64,000 bases of DNA from RPQJ01 sp963732415 (GTDB lineage: Bacteria; Pseudomonadota; Gammaproteobacteria; Steroidobacterales; Steroidobacteraceae): the NCBI GenBank assembly GCA_963732415.1, contig CAVSZK010000019.1:186001-250000 (forward strand), given 5' to 3'. The translations under genes and the position numbers were made by a program. The number at the start of each line of letters is the position of its first letter. Within the stretch, counting starts at the first letter, position 1. Positions 1 through 8,892 of this stretch are shown here, piece after piece. The notes beneath the pieces are model-generated. The model searched no databases. It saw nothing but the letters and a program-made list of their open reading frames with translations, and was not told the origin of the DNA.

Positions 1-780
<780 letters not shown>

Positions 781-784
<4 letters not shown>

Positions 785-2076
785 ACAGGCGCGTCCAGCA
801 GACGGGCGAGGCGGTCGTCGAGGATGGCGTGGATGGCGTCGGCAAATGCGGGAAGGTCCATGCGCGACAGCACCGCCGCTGCGAACCCCCTGGTGAGGGC
901 GCTCCTGGCCTCGGATTCGTCGAGGCCGCGAGAACGCAGGTAGAACAGCGCCGCCGGGTCGAGTTGCCCGGTCGTCGCGCCGTGACTGCACTTCACGTCA
1001 TCGGCATAGATCTCGAGCTCCGGCTTGGTGTCGATCTCGGCGCCAGGCGAAAGCAGCAGGTTGCGGCTCACCTGGCGGGCATGTGACTTCTGTGCGTCCA
1101 CGTGTACCACGGCCTTGCCATTGAATACTGCGCGTCCGCGCGATGCGGCCACCCCGCGATAGTCCACCAGGCTGCTGGTGCCAGGAGCGAGGTGGTCGAC
1201 AAGTACGTGCGCATCCAGGTGCCGGTTCCCGTCGGCCAGGAACAGCCCGTTCAGTTCCGCGCTCGCACCAGGGGCCGCGAGGCGTGCGTGCAGGTCCAGC
1301 CTCGATATCGAACCGCCGAGTTCGGCGTCGTGCACGGTGAGCACCGCCCGCTGGCCGACAGTCGCCTCGATTCGCTCGATGTGGAAGGTGCGCGAGCCCT
1401 GCGTCTGCTGCCGGTATACGCGCAGCGAGGAGTCAGGGGCCGCCTCGATCTCGACGTAGGAGTTGACGAATCGCTCGGCTTCGTCGTCCCCGGAATGATG
1501 CAGTACGACCTGCGCGCTGGCGCCGCGCCCGATGCGAATCAGCAGGCGCGGATGGCTCATGCTGGAATCGCCAGTGGCCTGCAGCAATACCTGCAGCGCG
1601 CCTGTCGGCTGCGCGCCGTCGGCAACGTCGACGACGATCGAATCGGGGCACAGCGCGACATTCAGAGCGGCGAAGCGCTCGGTGCCGCCGCCGGTCGGGA
1701 TTCGCAGCAGCGCGCTTGGCTGCTCGCCGTCGACAAGGGCCTGGGCGAGCGTGCGGACACGGATGCCGCGAAGTTCCGGGCAGTCGGTGTCGGGCGCCTC
1801 GCTCATGCGTCCATCCACGACCAGTACGCGCGAGCCGGATGCCGGCGCGCGCGACACAGCAGCGCCTGTCGCAGGCGAGTCTGAGAATCGGCGCGATTCC
1901 AGTCGTCGCAGGTTGGTGTACTTCCAGGCCTCGTCCCGGGTCGACGGGAAACCGGACTCGACGAAGCGCTCGAACGCGACACCGCGCAGCGCAGCAGTGG
2001 CCGGGTTCGCGGCCCCTGCGGACGCGAATGCCGCCTGGTATGGCGCGAGCGCAGCGGGGAGAGCGACGGCGTTCAT
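781..2076 (-). CDS. sufD: Fe-S cluster assembly protein SufD
   Basis: 431-residue partner of SufB in the SufBC2D scaffold that builds Fe-S clusters in the cytosol. The C-terminal half shows the SufB/D beta-helix core, including 'DDVKCSHGATTGQLD' and the 'YLRSRGLDESEAR' helix near the C-terminus. The N-terminus carries 'DEAWKYTNLRRL', typical of SufD. The start ATG at 2076 overlaps the sufC stop (ATGA) and its own stop overlaps the sufS start, so sufC-sufD-sufS form a tightly coupled minus-strand operon. Length is close to E. coli SufD (423 residues). Confidence 0.95.
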
Positions 2077-2828
2077 GCCGCGCCGGCCTCCTCGCGGACC
2101 CAGTCGTAACCGCGACGTTCCAGCTCGAGCGCGAGTGTGCGGTCGCCGCTCTTCAGGATTCGTCCGCCGGAAAGCACGTGGACCACGTCCGGCTCGATGT
2201 AGTCGAGCAGTCTCTGGTAGTGCGTAACCATCACGATCGCACGGTCCGGGCTGCGCAGGCTGTTGACGCCGCTGGCGACGACGCGCAGCGCGTCGATGTC
2301 GAGGCCGGAGTCCGTCTCGTCGAGCAGCGCAAGCTTCGGTTCGAGCACGGCCATCTGCAGGATCTCGTTGCGCTTCTTTTCACCGCCAGAGAAGCCTTCG
2401 TTGACGCCGCGGTTCAGGAAGCTCTCGTCCATCTGCATCATCTTCATCTTGTCGCGCACCAGCGCCAGGAACTCGAAAGCGTCGAGTTCGGCCTCGCCGC
2501 GCTGCTTGCGCACCGCGTTCAGGCCAGCCTTGAGGAGGTAGGCGTTGTTTACGCCCGGGATTTCGACCGGGTACTGGAAGGCCAGGAACAGGCCGGCCCG
2601 TGCACGTTCCTCCGGCTCCAGCGCGAGCAGGTCCTGGCCCTGGTACTCGACCGTGCCGCGCGTGACCTCGACGCCGTCGCGGCCGGCCAGCACGCTTGCC
2701 AGCGTGCTCTTTCCGGAGCCATTCGGGCCCATGATGGCGTGCACTTCACCCGGCCGGACTTCCAGGTTGATGCCCTTCAGGATGGGCCGGTCGCCGATGC
2801 GGGCGTGCAGGTCGTGGATCTTGAGCAA
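2073..2828 (-). CDS. sufC: Fe-S cluster assembly ATPase SufC (TTG start)
   Basis: 251-residue ABC-type ATPase that powers the SufBCD scaffold. Visible motifs are Walker A 'GPNGSGKST' (about residue 35), Q-loop 'FQYPVEIPG', signature 'FSGGEKKRNEI', Walker B 'LALLDETDSGLD' and the H-loop 'VMVTHYQ'. 'DETDSGLDID' is the usual SufC form of the Walker B/D-loop. The first codon is TTG at 2828, preceded by CAGGAG seven bases upstream. No suitable ATG lies nearby, so TTG is the likely true start. It lies 19 bases after sufB. Confidence 0.95.
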   Translation of the reverse strand: MLKIHDLHARIGDRPILKGINLEVRPGEVHAIMGPNGSGKSTLASVLAGRDGVEVTRGTVEYQGQDLLALEPEERARAGLFLAFQYPVEIPGVNNAYLLKAGLNAVRKQRGEAELDAFEFLALVRDKMKMMQMDESFLNRGVNEGFSGGEKKRNEILQMAVLEPKLALLDETDSGLDIDALRVVASGVNSLRSPDRAIVMVTHYQRLLDYIEPDVVHVLSGGRILKSGDRTLALELERRGYDWVREEAGAA

Positions 2829-2847
2829 GCTGTTACTCCTGGTACGG

Positions 2848-4296
2848 TCAGCCGACCGCGCCTTCGAGGCTCACGGACATCAGGTTCTGGGCCTCGACAG
2901 CGAACTCCATCGGCAGCTCCTTGAAAACTTCCCTGCAGAAGCCGTTGACGATCATGTTCACCGCGTCCTCCTCCGAAAGCCCGCGGCTGCGGCAGTAGAA
3001 CAACTGGTCGTCGGCAATCTTCGAGGTCGTGGCTTCGTGCTCCACGACGGCATGCGGATTGCGGATCTCCATGTAGGGGAAGGTGTGCGCGCCGCAGCGA
3101 TCACCCATCAGCAGCGAGTCGCACTGCGTGTGGTTGCGCGCGCCCTCCGCAGACGGGAGGATTTTCACCAGGCCGCGATAGGTGTTCTGGCCGTGGCCAG
3201 CCGATATGCCCTTCGATACGATGGTGCTGCGCGTATTGCGCCCGATGTGGATCATCTTGGTACCGGTGTCCGCCTGCTGGCGGTGGTTGGCGAGCGCGAC
3301 CGAATAGAACTCGCCCACCGAGTTGTCGCCTGTAAGCACGCAGCTCGGGTACTTCCAGGTGATCGCCGACCCGGTCTCGACCTGCGTCCAGCTGATGCGT
3401 GAATTCGCGCCCCTGCATTCGCCGCGCTTGGTGACGAAGTTGTAGATGCCGCCGACGCCCTGCTCGTCCCCGGGATACCAGTTCTGGACCGTCGAGTACT
3501 TGATCTCGGCATCACCGAGCGCCACCAGCTCGACCACCGCGGCGTGCAGCTGGTTTTCGTCTCGCATCGGCGCCGTGCAGCCCTCGAGGTAGCTCACGTG
3601 GCTGCCCTCGTCGGCGATGATCAGCGTGCGCTCGAACTGGCCGGTGTTCGCCGCGTTGATTCGGAAGTAGGTCGACAGTTCCATCGGGCAGCGCACGCCT
3701 TTCGGCACGTAGACGAACGAGCCGTCGGTGAATACGGCCGAGTTCAGCGTGGCGAAGTAGTTGTCCGTGTAGGGCACGATGGTGCCGAGATACTGCTCGA
3801 CCAGTTCAGGGTGCTCCTGCACGGCGTCCGAGAACGGGCAGAAAATGACCCCGGCCTTCGCCAGTTTGTCCTTGAACGTAGTCGCAACCGACACGCTGTC
3901 GAAGACCGCGTCGACGGCGACGCCGGCAAGGCGCGCCCGCTCGTGCAGTGGGACGCCGAGCTTCTCGTAGGTGGCCAGCAGCTTCGGGTCCACCTCGTCG
4001 AGGCTCTTTGGCCCGTCGGTCTTTGATCGTGGCGCCGAGTAGTAGGAGATGGCCTGGTAGTCGATGGGTGCGATGCGCAGGTGCGCCCAGTCTGGCTCCC
4101 GCATCGTGAGCCAGTGGCGGTAGCTGCGCAGCCGCCAGTCGAGCATGAACTGTGGTTCGCGTTTCTTGCGCGAGATGAACGTGATCACGTCCTCATCGAG
4201 GCCGGCCGCTACTGTGTCCGAGTCGATCTCGGTCACGAACCCGTGCCGGTACTTCTGTCCGACAATTACGTCCAGGTCATGTGTCTGGTCTGTCAC
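2848..4296 (-). CDS. sufB: Fe-S cluster assembly scaffold SufB (GTG start)
   Basis: Scaffold subunit of SufBC2D. I chose the GTG at 4296 (482 residues, beginning VTDQTHDLDV) because a GAGG lies about nine bases upstream and the protein length matches E. coli SufB (495). An in-frame ATG at 4341 would extend into the upstream regulator gene. SufB signatures include 'YKYGFVT'-like 'YRHGFVTEIDSD' near the N-terminus, 'YVPKGVRCPMELSTYFRIN', 'EGCTAPMRDENQLHAAVVE', and the C-terminal 'KIADDQLFYCRSRGL' carrying the conserved cysteine. The ten-base gap to the Rrf2 gene indicates co-transcription. Confidence 0.95.
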   Translation of the reverse strand: MTDQTHDLDVIVGQKYRHGFVTEIDSDTVAAGLDEDVITFISRKKREPQFMLDWRLRSYRHWLTMREPDWAHLRIAPIDYQAISYYSAPRSKTDGPKSLDEVDPKLLATYEKLGVPLHERARLAGVAVDAVFDSVSVATTFKDKLAKAGVIFCPFSDAVQEHPELVEQYLGTIVPYTDNYFATLNSAVFTDGSFVYVPKGVRCPMELSTYFRINAANTGQFERTLIIADEGSHVSYLEGCTAPMRDENQLHAAVVELVALGDAEIKYSTVQNWYPGDEQGVGGIYNFVTKRGECRGANSRISWTQVETGSAITWKYPSCVLTGDNSVGEFYSVALANHRQQADTGTKMIHIGRNTRSTIVSKGISAGHGQNTYRGLVKILPSAEGARNHTQCDSLLMGDRCGAHTFPYMEIRNPHAVVEHEATTSKIADDQLFYCRSRGLSEEDAVNMIVNGFCREVFKELPMEFAVEAQNLMSVSLEGAVG

Positions 4297-4306
4297 GCTC
4301 GCTACC

Positions 4307-4771
4307 TCAGTTGCGCGCAGGCGCGCGGCGGAAGGCGCCACCCATGTCCGGACGCCACTGCGCGACGGTTTCCTGACCGGCTAGTTGCGCAAGAGAAATG
4401 CCATCGAGAGAGCGGCGAATCGCCTCGTTGATGCGCTGCCACGACACACCGGTACTGCATACGGTCTCCAGGTTGCAGGCACTGTGGTCGCCGCTGCACT
4501 CGGTAATCGCAACCGGTCCCTCTATTGCGTCGATGATCGAAGCGGCGCTGATCTCGTGGGCGGGGCGGGCAAGTTCGTACCCGCCGTGTGCACCTCGTGC
4601 CGAGGTCACCAGCCCGGCGTGGTGGAAGTTCTTAAGCAACTTGCTTACGGTCGGCAGGCCCAGCCGGGTACGCGTGGCCACGGCGGCCGCGGTGTGGCGG
4701 CGGCCAGGCGGCGAGGCGAGGCAGGCCAGGACGACCGTTCCGTAGTCGGTAAGCTTACTGATGCGCAACAT
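4307..4771 (-). CDS. Rrf2-family SUF system regulator (IscR-like)
   Basis: 154-residue Rrf2 winged-helix regulator that heads the suf operon. The N-terminal 'MLRISKLTDYGTVVLACLA' and helix-turn-helix region 'GLPTVSKLLKNFHHAGLV', followed by 'SARGAHGGYELARP', are typical of the family. Three cysteines in 'ECSGDHSACNLETVC' (about residues 91-105) are spaced to bind an Fe-S cluster, as in IscR. By position it belongs to the group annotated as SUF system Fe-S assembly regulators; that it represses its own operon is inferred from a palindromic site over the promoter (4787-4807). Confidence 0.92.
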   Translation of the reverse strand: MLRISKLTDYGTVVLACLASPPGRRHTAAAVATRTRLGLPTVSKLLKNFHHAGLVTSARGAHGGYELARPAHEISAASIIDAIEGPVAITECSGDHSACNLETVCSTGVSWQRINEAIRRSLDGISLAQLAGQETVAQWRPDMGGAFRRAPARN

Positions 4772-4786
4772 GGCTGGATTTCATAA

Positions 4787-4823
4787 TTGGTACAATTTTA
4801 GTACTAATGGTTGCGTGTGGCAA
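4787..4823 (-). promoter_or_regulatory. suf operon promoter with overlapping inverted-repeat operator
   Basis: On the minus strand a near-consensus promoter is visible: -35 TTGCCA (4818-4823), a 17-base spacer and -10 TAAAAT (4795-4800), directed at the Rrf2 gene. Covering the -10 is an inverted repeat, TTGGTAC-N7-GTACTAA (4787-4807; plus strand), with a perfect inner palindrome TTAGTACTAA (4798-4807). An Rrf2 protein is encoded directly downstream, so autorepression through this site is the natural inference. Confidence 0.6.
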
Positions 4824-4925
4824 AACCGGGCGCCCGGCGACCGGCCGGGCGGAATGAACCTGATACAATCCGGTCGGTCGAAACAAGCGTCAACGGCGTC
4901 CGCCGGGCGCTCTAGGCGGAGGATC

Positions 4926-5783
4926 ATGGGCAGTCAGCTGGGACTTGCGGCAAGCCGCGGTGCGGTCGCGGGAGACGAAAATGTCGCCCTGCTGCGCGGC
5001 GTGCACTTCTCTATCGACCAGAAGCCCATCTTCCGCGGCTTGGACGTCGCGCTGCGCCGGGGCGAGGTCACGGCGATCATGGGCCCGAGCGGCACGGGCA
5101 AGACAACGCTGCTAAGGCTGATCACCGGACAGATCCGGGCCGATGCCGGCACAGTCGAAGTGGACGGGCGCGACGTCGCGGGCCTGTCACGCAAGGAGCT
5201 GTACGCGCTCAGGCGCCGGATGGGCATGCTGTTCCAGCACGGCGCACTGCTCACCGACCTGGACGTGTTCGAGAACGTGGCTTTCCCGCTGCGCGAGAAT
5301 GCTCGCCTGCCGGAGCGTCTGGTGCGCTCGCTGGTACTCACGAAGCTGCACGCCGTCGGGCTGCGCGGCGCCGCGCGGCTCATGCCGCAGCAGCTCTCGG
5401 GCGGCATGGCGCGACGAGTCGCGCTGGCACGCGCCATCGCCATGGACCCCGACATCCTGATCTACGACGAACCCTTCGCCGGGCTCGACCCGATCTCGAT
5501 GGGAGTCGTGATGCGCCTGATCCGATCGCTGAACGACGCGCTGGGAATCTCCAGCGTCGTGGTTTCGCACGACGTGCGGGAGATCGCCCAGATCGCCGAC
5601 CAGAGCTACATCCTTTCGGAAGGGACGGTGGTCGCCAGCGGTTCGCCGAAGGAACTGCGCGATCATCCGTCGCCGATCGTCAGGCAGTTCCTGGAAGGGC
5701 TCGCCGACGGCCCGGTGCCGTTCCACTACCCGGCGCCCGACTATTACGGGCAGCTGCTCGCATCCGGTAAGGCTGCGCGATGA
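4926..5783 (+). CDS. mlaF: Phospholipid ABC transporter ATP-binding protein MlaF
   Basis: 285-residue ATPase of the inner-membrane MlaFEDB complex, which moves phospholipids between the outer and inner membranes. Walker A 'GPSGTGKTTLLRL', signature 'LSGGMARRVALARAI' and Walker B 'ILIYDEPFAGLDP' are all intact. The ATG at 4926 was chosen because GGCGGAGG lies just upstream; a longer in-frame ATG at 4761 would reach back into the divergent suf promoter. A TACAAT hexamer at 4864-4869 is a possible -10 for the mla operon. The stop overlaps the mlaE start by 4 bases. Confidence 0.95.
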   Translation: MGSQLGLAASRGAVAGDENVALLRGVHFSIDQKPIFRGLDVALRRGEVTAIMGPSGTGKTTLLRLITGQIRADAGTVEVDGRDVAGLSRKELYALRRRMGMLFQHGALLTDLDVFENVAFPLRENARLPERLVRSLVLTKLHAVGLRGAARLMPQQLSGGMARRVALARAIAMDPDILIYDEPFAGLDPISMGVVMRLIRSLNDALGISSVVVSHDVREIAQIADQSYILSEGTVVASGSPKELRDHPSPIVRQFLEGLADGPVPFHYPAPDYYGQLLASGKAAR

Positions 5784-6547
5784 CGCTGCTCCGCGAGATA
5801 CTTTCGGGCATGGGCGACTTTCTCGCGCGCGCGGGCGCGATGACGCGGTTTCTCGGCCGGCTGTTGTGGATCACGCCTGCTGGTCTGCTGCGTCCGCGAT
5901 TGATTGCCGATCAAGTATACAACGCGGGCGCCCTGTCGCTCGCGATCATCATGACCAGCGGCCTGTTCGTTGGCCTGGTCATGGGACTGCAGGGCCACGA
6001 CCTGCTCGCACGCATCGGCTCGGAGGAGTCGCTGGGCACCGGCGCCGCGCTCACGCTGCTGAAGGAACTCGGCCCGGTGGTCACGGCGCTGCTGTTTGCC
6101 GGCCGCGCGGGCACCGCACTAGCGTCGGAAATAGGCCTGATGCGGGCAACCGACCAGCTCACGGCGATGGACATCATGGCCGTGGACCCGATGAAGCGGG
6201 TGGTGCTGCCGCGCTTCCTCGGCGGCGTGATCTCGATGCCGCTGCTGACCGCGATCTTCGTTATGGTCAGCATATTCGGCGTGCAACTGATCGGTGTGCA
6301 GTACTTCGGCATCGACCGCGGGCAGTTCTGGTCGGAAATGCGCAGCTTCGTCGAGCTGTCGGACGTGACCGAGGGGCTCATCAAGGGTCTCGTGTTCGGC
6401 ATCGCCTGCAGCCTGATCGCCGTGTTCGAAGGCTACAATGCGGAGCCAACGGCCGAAGGCGTCGGGCGCGCAACGACCAGGACCGTCGTCGTCTCCGCCG
6501 TGGCGACGCTGGTACTCGATTACATCGTCACGGCCATCCTTCTCTGA
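5780..6547 (+). CDS. mlaE: Phospholipid ABC transporter permease MlaE
   Basis: 255-residue integral membrane permease of the Mla complex. Several hydrophobic segments are visible, with the family signature 'LTLLKELGPVVTALLFAGRAGTA' region (about residues 90-112) and 'EIGLMRATDQLTAMDIMAVDP', the conserved cytoplasmic coupling segment. It begins with an ATGA overlap with mlaF. Length matches E. coli MlaE (260). Confidence 0.95.
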   Translation: MTLLREILSGMGDFLARAGAMTRFLGRLLWITPAGLLRPRLIADQVYNAGALSLAIIMTSGLFVGLVMGLQGHDLLARIGSEESLGTGAALTLLKELGPVVTALLFAGRAGTALASEIGLMRATDQLTAMDIMAVDPMKRVVLPRFLGGVISMPLLTAIFVMVSIFGVQLIGVQYFGIDRGQFWSEMRSFVELSDVTEGLIKGLVFGIACSLIAVFEGYNAEPTAEGVGRATTRTVVVSAVATLVLDYIVTAILL

Positions 6548-6560
6548 CCTCGAGGCAAAC

Positions 6561-7091
6561 ATGCGGCAGAACCGTGCCATAGACGTATCCACCGGCCTGT
6601 TCGTGCTGCTCGGGGTGGCGGCGATCCTGTTCCTGGTCACCCAGATCTCCAACAGGGAATTTTCTTCCAGTGGCAATGGCTACGACGTCGTCGCGCAGTT
6701 CGACAACGTCGGCGGGCTCAAGGTCGGCGCGCCGGTGAAGATGGCGGGCGTCACCATCGGCAGGGTCGTGGGGATCAGCTACGACATGAAGCTCTTCAAG
6801 GCGATCGTCCACCTGGGCATCGACGCCCGCTATGACGAGATCCCCGAGGATAGCGATGCCAGCATCTACACGGCCGGCCTGCTCGGGGGCCAGTACATCG
6901 GCATCGAGCCGGGCGGTTCCGAGGTCTACCTGGAGGACGGCAGCCAGGTCGAGTTCGTGCAGAATGCGATCGTGCTCGAGAACCTGATCAGCAAGTACCT
7001 TTTTGGCCAGGCCATCAAGGAGACGCCGCCGGGGCAGGCGTCGGATGAGGCTGCGAGCGCGGCCGAGACTCCGGCAACGCCCGGCCAATAG
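6561..7091 (+). CDS. mlaD: Mla system MCE-domain protein MlaD
   Basis: 176-residue membrane-anchored MCE-domain protein; MCE proteins form the hexameric periplasmic ring through which lipids pass. The N-terminus 'MRQNRAIDVSTGLFVLLGVAAI' is a single anchor helix, followed by the MCE core 'VVAQFDNVGGLKVGAPVKMAGV' and 'ASIYTAGLLGGQYIGIEPGG'. The C-terminal tail is rich in Ala, Glu and Pro. The ATG at 6561 follows CGAGG and lies 13 bases after mlaE; a longer frame starting at 6438 lies inside mlaE and is not used. Confidence 0.95.
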   Translation: MRQNRAIDVSTGLFVLLGVAAILFLVTQISNREFSSSGNGYDVVAQFDNVGGLKVGAPVKMAGVTIGRVVGISYDMKLFKAIVHLGIDARYDEIPEDSDASIYTAGLLGGQYIGIEPGGSEVYLEDGSQVEFVQNAIVLENLISKYLFGQAIKETPPGQASDEAASAAETPATPGQ

Positions 7092-7105
7092 TGAGGGACA
7101 TCAAG

Positions 7106-7750
7106 ATGCGTGGGATCATCCTTTCGTTTCTCGCGACACTGCTGGTCAGCGGTTCGGCGCTCGCGGCCGACGCGGCGGCGGTCCCCGGACCGGGGCCGCA
7201 GCAACTGATCGAGAAGGTCTCGCAGGACCTGCTGCGCGAGATCGACGCGAATCGCGCCGCGCTCAACGCCGACCCCGCAAAGCTCCGGGCACTGGTCGAC
7301 CGGGTCGTGTTGCCAAGTTTCGACGCGGACTATTCCGCGCGCCTGGTGCTTGGCAAGTACTGGCGTACGGCCACGGAGCAGCAGCGCCATCGTTTCGTGC
7401 ATGCGTTCATACAGTCGATGATGCGCAAATACGGCAACGCGCTGCTGGAGTTCACGGCGGATAGGCTGGTGATACTGCCGTTCAAAGGCGAGGCTGAGGC
7501 GGACCGGGCGACGGTGCGCACCGAGGTCAAGCGCGACAACGGCACGCCGGTGCCGGTCAATTACTCGATGCGTGCGACGCCGAAGGGCTGGAAGGCCTGG
7601 GACGTGACGATCGAGGGTATCTCCTACGTCAAGAATTTCCGCACCGATTTCGGCGCGGAAATCGAGGCCAAGGGCCTCGATGCCGTGATCGAGAGACTGG
7701 AGGCGGAGGGCGGCGCGAGTGTCGAACCGGTCGCAGAGACGGCGAACTGA
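7106..7750 (+). CDS. mlaC: Periplasmic phospholipid carrier MlaC
   Basis: 214-residue soluble lipid chaperone that shuttles phospholipid between MlaA at the outer membrane and MlaFEDB. An N-terminal signal peptide (residues 1-23, ending SALAADA) is followed by an MlaC-family core: 'FDADYSARLVLGKYWRTAT', 'FVHAFIQSMMRKYGNALLEF', 'YSMRATPKGWKAWDVTIEGISYVKNFR'. The ATG at 7106 has GAGGGA seven bases upstream; a GTG at 7091 that overlaps the mlaD stop is possible but would add five residues before the signal peptide. Confidence 0.93.
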   Translation: MRGIILSFLATLLVSGSALAADAAAVPGPGPQQLIEKVSQDLLREIDANRAALNADPAKLRALVDRVVLPSFDADYSARLVLGKYWRTATEQQRHRFVHAFIQSMMRKYGNALLEFTADRLVILPFKGEAEADRATVRTEVKRDNGTPVPVNYSMRATPKGWKAWDVTIEGISYVKNFRTDFGAEIEAKGLDAVIERLEAEGGASVEPVAETAN

Positions 7751-7752
7751 CG

Positions 7753-8052
7753 GTGCCTGCATTCGCGCTCGAACGTGTTGCTGACGACCGCCTCCGGGCG
7801 AGCGGCCAGCTCGATTTCTCGACCGCGGCGCAGGCGATGAAGGTCGGGGTCGAAGCGATCGGACCCATCGGCGACCAGGTCGTCGATCTCTCCGGCGTAA
7901 CCGAGGGCGACAGTGCAGGAGTCGCCGTGCTGGTGGAGTGGATCGCTGTCGCCGCAGCGGCCGGTATTGGGCTGCGCTACGAAAACGTGCCTGCACAGAT
8001 GCTGGCAATCGCGCGGATCTCCGACCTCGAGGATCTGCTGCTTCGTGCCTGA
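7753..8052 (+). CDS. mlaB: STAS-domain protein MlaB (GTG start)
   Basis: 99-residue cytoplasmic STAS protein that binds MlaF and stabilises the transporter. The STAS core is visible as 'GQLDFSTAAQAMK', 'VVDLSGVTEGDSAGVAVLVEWI' and 'YENVPAQMLAIARISDLEDLL'. The serine in 'GDSAG' is at the usual position of the family. It starts with GTG at 7753, two bases after the mlaC stop, and completes the order mlaFEDCB. Confidence 0.9.
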   Translation: MPAFALERVADDRLRASGQLDFSTAAQAMKVGVEAIGPIGDQVVDLSGVTEGDSAGVAVLVEWIAVAAAAGIGLRYENVPAQMLAIARISDLEDLLLRA

Positions 8053-8072
8053 GCCGTTGGTTGTGGCTCAGG
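8048..8072. terminator. Hairpin shared by the convergent mlaB and mlaA stops
   Basis: CCTGAGCC (8048-8055) and GGCTCAGG (8065-8072) form a perfect 8-bp stem with a 9-base loop. The TGA of mlaB (8050-8052) lies in the left arm and the stop of mlaA (TCA on plus, 8068-8070) in the right arm. A bidirectional terminator is inferred; the T-run is poor. Confidence 0.5.
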
Positions 8073-8850
8073 GCGGCGGCGGTGCCCCGTCGAGTTCATC
8101 GTCGGCCGCCTCATCGGGGAATTCGTCGTCCAGGGGATCCTCGGGCGGATTCCCGTCATAGACCACGAACTGGCGCCGCTGCAAGTAGGCGTTGCGAATG
8201 AATCCATACTTGTCGTAGACGCCGTCCAGCGTCTCGTCCAGCGGCAACAGGCTGGCGCGAGTGTCGACGATCGAGAGCGCGAGCGAGCCCCAGCGCGCAT
8301 TGCCAGTGTCGAACCAGTAGAGCGGCTGCAGCACCGTAGTGGCCACGCGGGTCGGAAGGTCGCGCGCCGTCGACGGCCCCAGGAGTGGGACCATCAGGTA
8401 CGGTCCAGGTGGTACGCCCCACTTGCCTAGTGTCTGTCCGAGGTCTTCGTCGTGAACGGGCAGTCCCGCGCCGGAGGCAACGTCGAGCACGCCGCCCCAG
8501 CCGAGAGTCGTGTTGATGACGAACCGCAGCGTGTCCTGCGCGGCTGCTACCGGCTTGCCCTGCAACAGGTTGTTCACGGCCGACCCCGGTGTAGAAAGGT
8601 TCTGGAAGAAATTGCCGACACCGGTGCGGAACCACGAGGGTGTGTGGTCGCGATACGCAACGGCGACCGGTTTCAACGCCGCACGGTCGATCGAGTCGTT
8701 GAAGCGGTAGATGCCCCGATTCATCGACTGCAGAGGGTCGGCAGGGTCTGGCGTGCTGGTCGTCATGCAGCCGGCGAGGGCGAGACCGAGCAGCGCCAGC
8801 GTCACGACTCGCAATCGACGTAGTTCAGCCGCAGACATCACGGTTTCCAT
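8068..8850 (-). CDS. mlaA: Outer-membrane lipoprotein MlaA (VacJ)
   Basis: 260-residue outer-membrane lipoprotein that removes misplaced phospholipids from the outer leaflet and passes them to MlaC. A signal peptide with lipobox 'LALAGC' ends near residue 28. The MlaA core is clear: 'DPLQSMNRGIYRFNDSIDR', 'RTGVGNFFQNLSTPGSAVNNLLQGK', 'LGQTLGKWGVPPGPYLMVPLLGPST' and 'YGFIRNAYLQRRQF'. It faces mlaFEDCB tail to tail, so the complete trafficking pathway is encoded at one locus; in E. coli mlaA lies apart. An ATG five codons in (8838) is an alternative start. Confidence 0.95.
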   Translation of the reverse strand: METVMSAAELRRLRVVTLALLGLALAGCMTTSTPDPADPLQSMNRGIYRFNDSIDRAALKPVAVAYRDHTPSWFRTGVGNFFQNLSTPGSAVNNLLQGKPVAAAQDTLRFVINTTLGWGGVLDVASGAGLPVHDEDLGQTLGKWGVPPGPYLMVPLLGPSTARDLPTRVATTVLQPLYWFDTGNARWGSLALSIVDTRASLLPLDETLDGVYDKYGFIRNAYLQRRQFVVYDGNPPEDPLDDEFPDEAADDELDGAPPPP

Positions 8851-8892
8851 AACCAGGGAATGGGTCGGGGCCGCGATTCTACAGTGGATTCG

